The position numbers were made by a program, and so were the translations under genes. Below the pieces are notes generated by a model. That model was given only the letters and a program-made list of their open reading frames with translations. It was not told where the DNA came from and ran no database searches. Below, piece after piece: positions 11,908 through 13,144 of a DNA stretch of 13,144 nt (within the stretch, counting starts at the first letter, position 1; every line of letters starts with the position of its first letter). This DNA comes from Candidatus Aminicenantota bacterium (GTDB taxonomy: Bacteria; Acidobacteriota; Aminicenantia; Aminicenantales; Saccharicenantaceae): NCBI GenBank assembly GCA_026393955.1, contig JAPKZE010000286.1, positions 1 through 13,144 of the forward strand, written 5' to 3'.

Positions 11908-13144
11908 TCAAGCCTCGCCGGGCGGGACGTTCATCTTCCGGAATAGTGATTCCGCCTCCGCCAGCAGCTCGTCGGCGCTGAGATGGTTCATTTCCCGGTA
12001 GCGGCTGGCCTTTTCCCGGAGCCTCGTGCCGGCTTCCAGGTAAGTCCAGGCGAGCTCCAACTGCGCTCCCAGCCGGGCGCCCTCGGAAAGACTTTTCGTC
12101 CACAACTTCAGGGCCCGCCCCTGGCGGCCCTCCATCCACTCCAGAATCCCCAGACAACGATAGGCCTCCGTTCGTTCGGAAGCGACCTTCCGGGAGTTCC
12201 GGATCGCTTTTCGGCCCAGTCTTCGCGCCTGCCTGTACTTCTTTGCGCCGCCGTCCCGGTGGCTCGCTCCGGAGGACAGGCCCAACCGGCGAAGCTCGAG
12301 CAAAAGCTGGCTCGTCAGGCGCCAGCCGCGATTGAGAGGGACCTCCTTGTCCTTGGACAGGACCCGGCCCAGCTCCTGCAGGGTCTCCTCGGCGCCGGCG
12401 AGATCGTCGAGAAGGATCTGGGCCTTGCTCTTGAAAGCGAGGAGAGAGAACAGGTCCGGATTGTAGCTGTGCTGTCTGGCGAACGCCAGCCCCTCGTTCG
12501 ATTCGCGGAGGGCCTGGTGGATCCTCCGGAGCTTGACCAGCATGAGCGTCTTCAGGAAATAGTACTCGTCCTTGGCGTAGTCGTACTCGTAGGTCGCGTG
12601 GATGTCGAGGATCCGCTGCACGCACTTCTCGGCCAGGTCGATCCGTCCCCGCTCGATGTACGAGTGGCACAGGATGTCCAGATAGGTCGTCGTGTAGAAG
12701 AACTCGCCGATCTTCAGACTTTGGTCGACGAGACCTTCGTCGTAGGCCTGGATGCGGTCCCACTCGCCCTTGAAAAAATGGTGGATGACCTCGCTGAATC
12801 GGAAGTAGATCCAGGGTTTGAGGTTGTCCGGCCGAAGCCTCGGCTCGACCACATTGAGGATCTTCCGGCTCAGCGTGAAGGACATGCCCGGCCAGGTAAA
12901 GATCGCGCTGAAGCCGGCCAGGATGCCCAAGCCGTTCTCGACCTTGGTCAGGTCGTAGTCGACGCACAGGCGGCTGAAGGTGAACGATTCGAGGAACATC
13001 TGCCGGGGGATGGTCACGGCCAGGGCCGTCATTTTTCTCTTGTAAAGGTCGATGACCGCCTGCTCTTTTTCCGAGGGGACCTTGCGGAATCTCAAGGCCG
13101 GATAATAGAGGCTGAAGACGAAATTCATGAAACCGATCGCAAAG
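11908..13144 (-). CDS. C-terminal TPR-like region of a larger protein, N-terminus outside window
   Basis: The frame stays open to the right edge of the window (reading FAIGF before the ATG at 13128), and that ATG lacks a Shine-Dalgarno sequence, so this is most likely the end of a larger protein rather than a 406-residue one. Counting from that Met, residues 90-250 and 285-400 form repeated helix pairs of the TPR type, for example FKGEWDRIQAYDEGLVDQSL, YIERGRIDLAEKCVQRILDI and MEGRQGRALKLWTKSLSEGA. A hydrophobic stretch lies near residues 1-13. The overall style, including a closing ARLGAQLELAWTYLEAG then AEAESLFRKM, resembles the C-terminal repeats of large AAA-ATPase, kinase or cyclase signalling proteins. 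That likeness is from memory, and no catalytic domain is visible. Base composition is lower in GC than the neighbours. It converges on rmlB with a 30-base gap. Confidence 0.75.
   Translation of the reverse strand, partial: FAIGFMNFVFSLYYPALRFRKVPSEKEQAVIDLYKRKMTALAVTIPRQMFLESFTFSRLCVDYDLTKVENGLGILAGFSAIFTWPGMSFTLSRKILNVVEPRLRPDNLKPWIYFRFSEVIHHFFKGEWDRIQAYDEGLVDQSLKIGEFFYTTTYLDILCHSYIERGRIDLAEKCVQRILDIHATYEYDYAKDEYYFLKTLMLVKLRRIHQALRESNEGLAFARQHSYNPDLFSLLAFKSKAQILLDDLAGAEETLQELGRVLSKDKEVPLNRGWRLTSQLLLELRRLGLSSGASHRDGGAKKYRQARRLGRKAIRNSRKVASERTEAYRCLGILEWMEGRQGRALKLWTKSLSEGARLGAQLELAWTYLEAGTRLREKASRYREMNHLSADELLAEAESLFRKMNVPPGEA

Noticed and set aside
1..13144. CRISPR array, tRNA, rRNA, insertion sequence or phage genes
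   Set aside because: No regularly spaced repeats, RNA gene signatures, transposase motifs or terminal inverted repeats were seen on reading both strands.

Overview
The window is high-GC (roughly two thirds G+C by eye), densely coded DNA from a diderm bacterium. LptD, a two-domain outer-membrane lipopolysaccharide-assembly protein, shows that the cell has an outer membrane. The mix of a clostridial-style xseA-xseB-dxs-tlyA-nadK cluster, a split F-type ATP synthase locus and this base composition would fit an Acidobacteriota/Aminicenantes-like lineage. That placement is inference from gene order and style, not from a marker gene.

Layout. (1) 1-5014, plus strand: a tight housekeeping operon. 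It holds the 3' part of xseA, then xseB, dxs, tlyA and nadK, joined by ATGA-type overlaps or gaps of 15 bases or less. The dxs gene is broken near its 3' end, and comparison with the family points to about 29 missing bases. (2) 5015-5160: the only sizeable gap in this half. It has a strong hairpin suited to ending the nadK transcript, followed by a near-consensus promoter for a stand-alone thioredoxin gene, trxA (5161-5487). (3) 5507-7963, minus strand: a four-gene transcript in the order atpI, atpB, atpE, yihY. It encodes only membrane (F0) parts of the ATP synthase. Genes for the b and delta subunits and all of F1 are absent from the window, and a YihY/BrkB-family membrane protein sits where atpF would be expected. 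(4) 7964-8074: a divergent promoter region. (5) 8075-11877, plus strand: a small membrane protein of unknown function, atpZ, lptD and rmlB, again with overlapping stop/start codons. (6) 11908-13144, minus strand: the C-terminal helical-repeat part of a larger protein whose N-terminus lies outside the window.

How the parts fit. Region 1 combines DNA repair (exonuclease VII), isoprenoid precursor synthesis, rRNA methylation and NADP supply. Regions 3 to 5 form a divergent locus that shares ATP synthase accessory genes between two transcripts: atpI with atpB/atpE on one side, and atpZ with envelope genes (lptD, rmlB) on the other.

I found no clear undescribed defence or mobile system. The most interesting signals are the unusual ATP synthase c subunit (signal peptide, Na+-type ligand set, altered glycine motif with three cysteines), the apparently leaderless start of the atp transcript, an LptD with only two mature cysteines, and the dxs lesion. 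No rRNA, tRNA, CRISPR array or insertion sequence was recognised.
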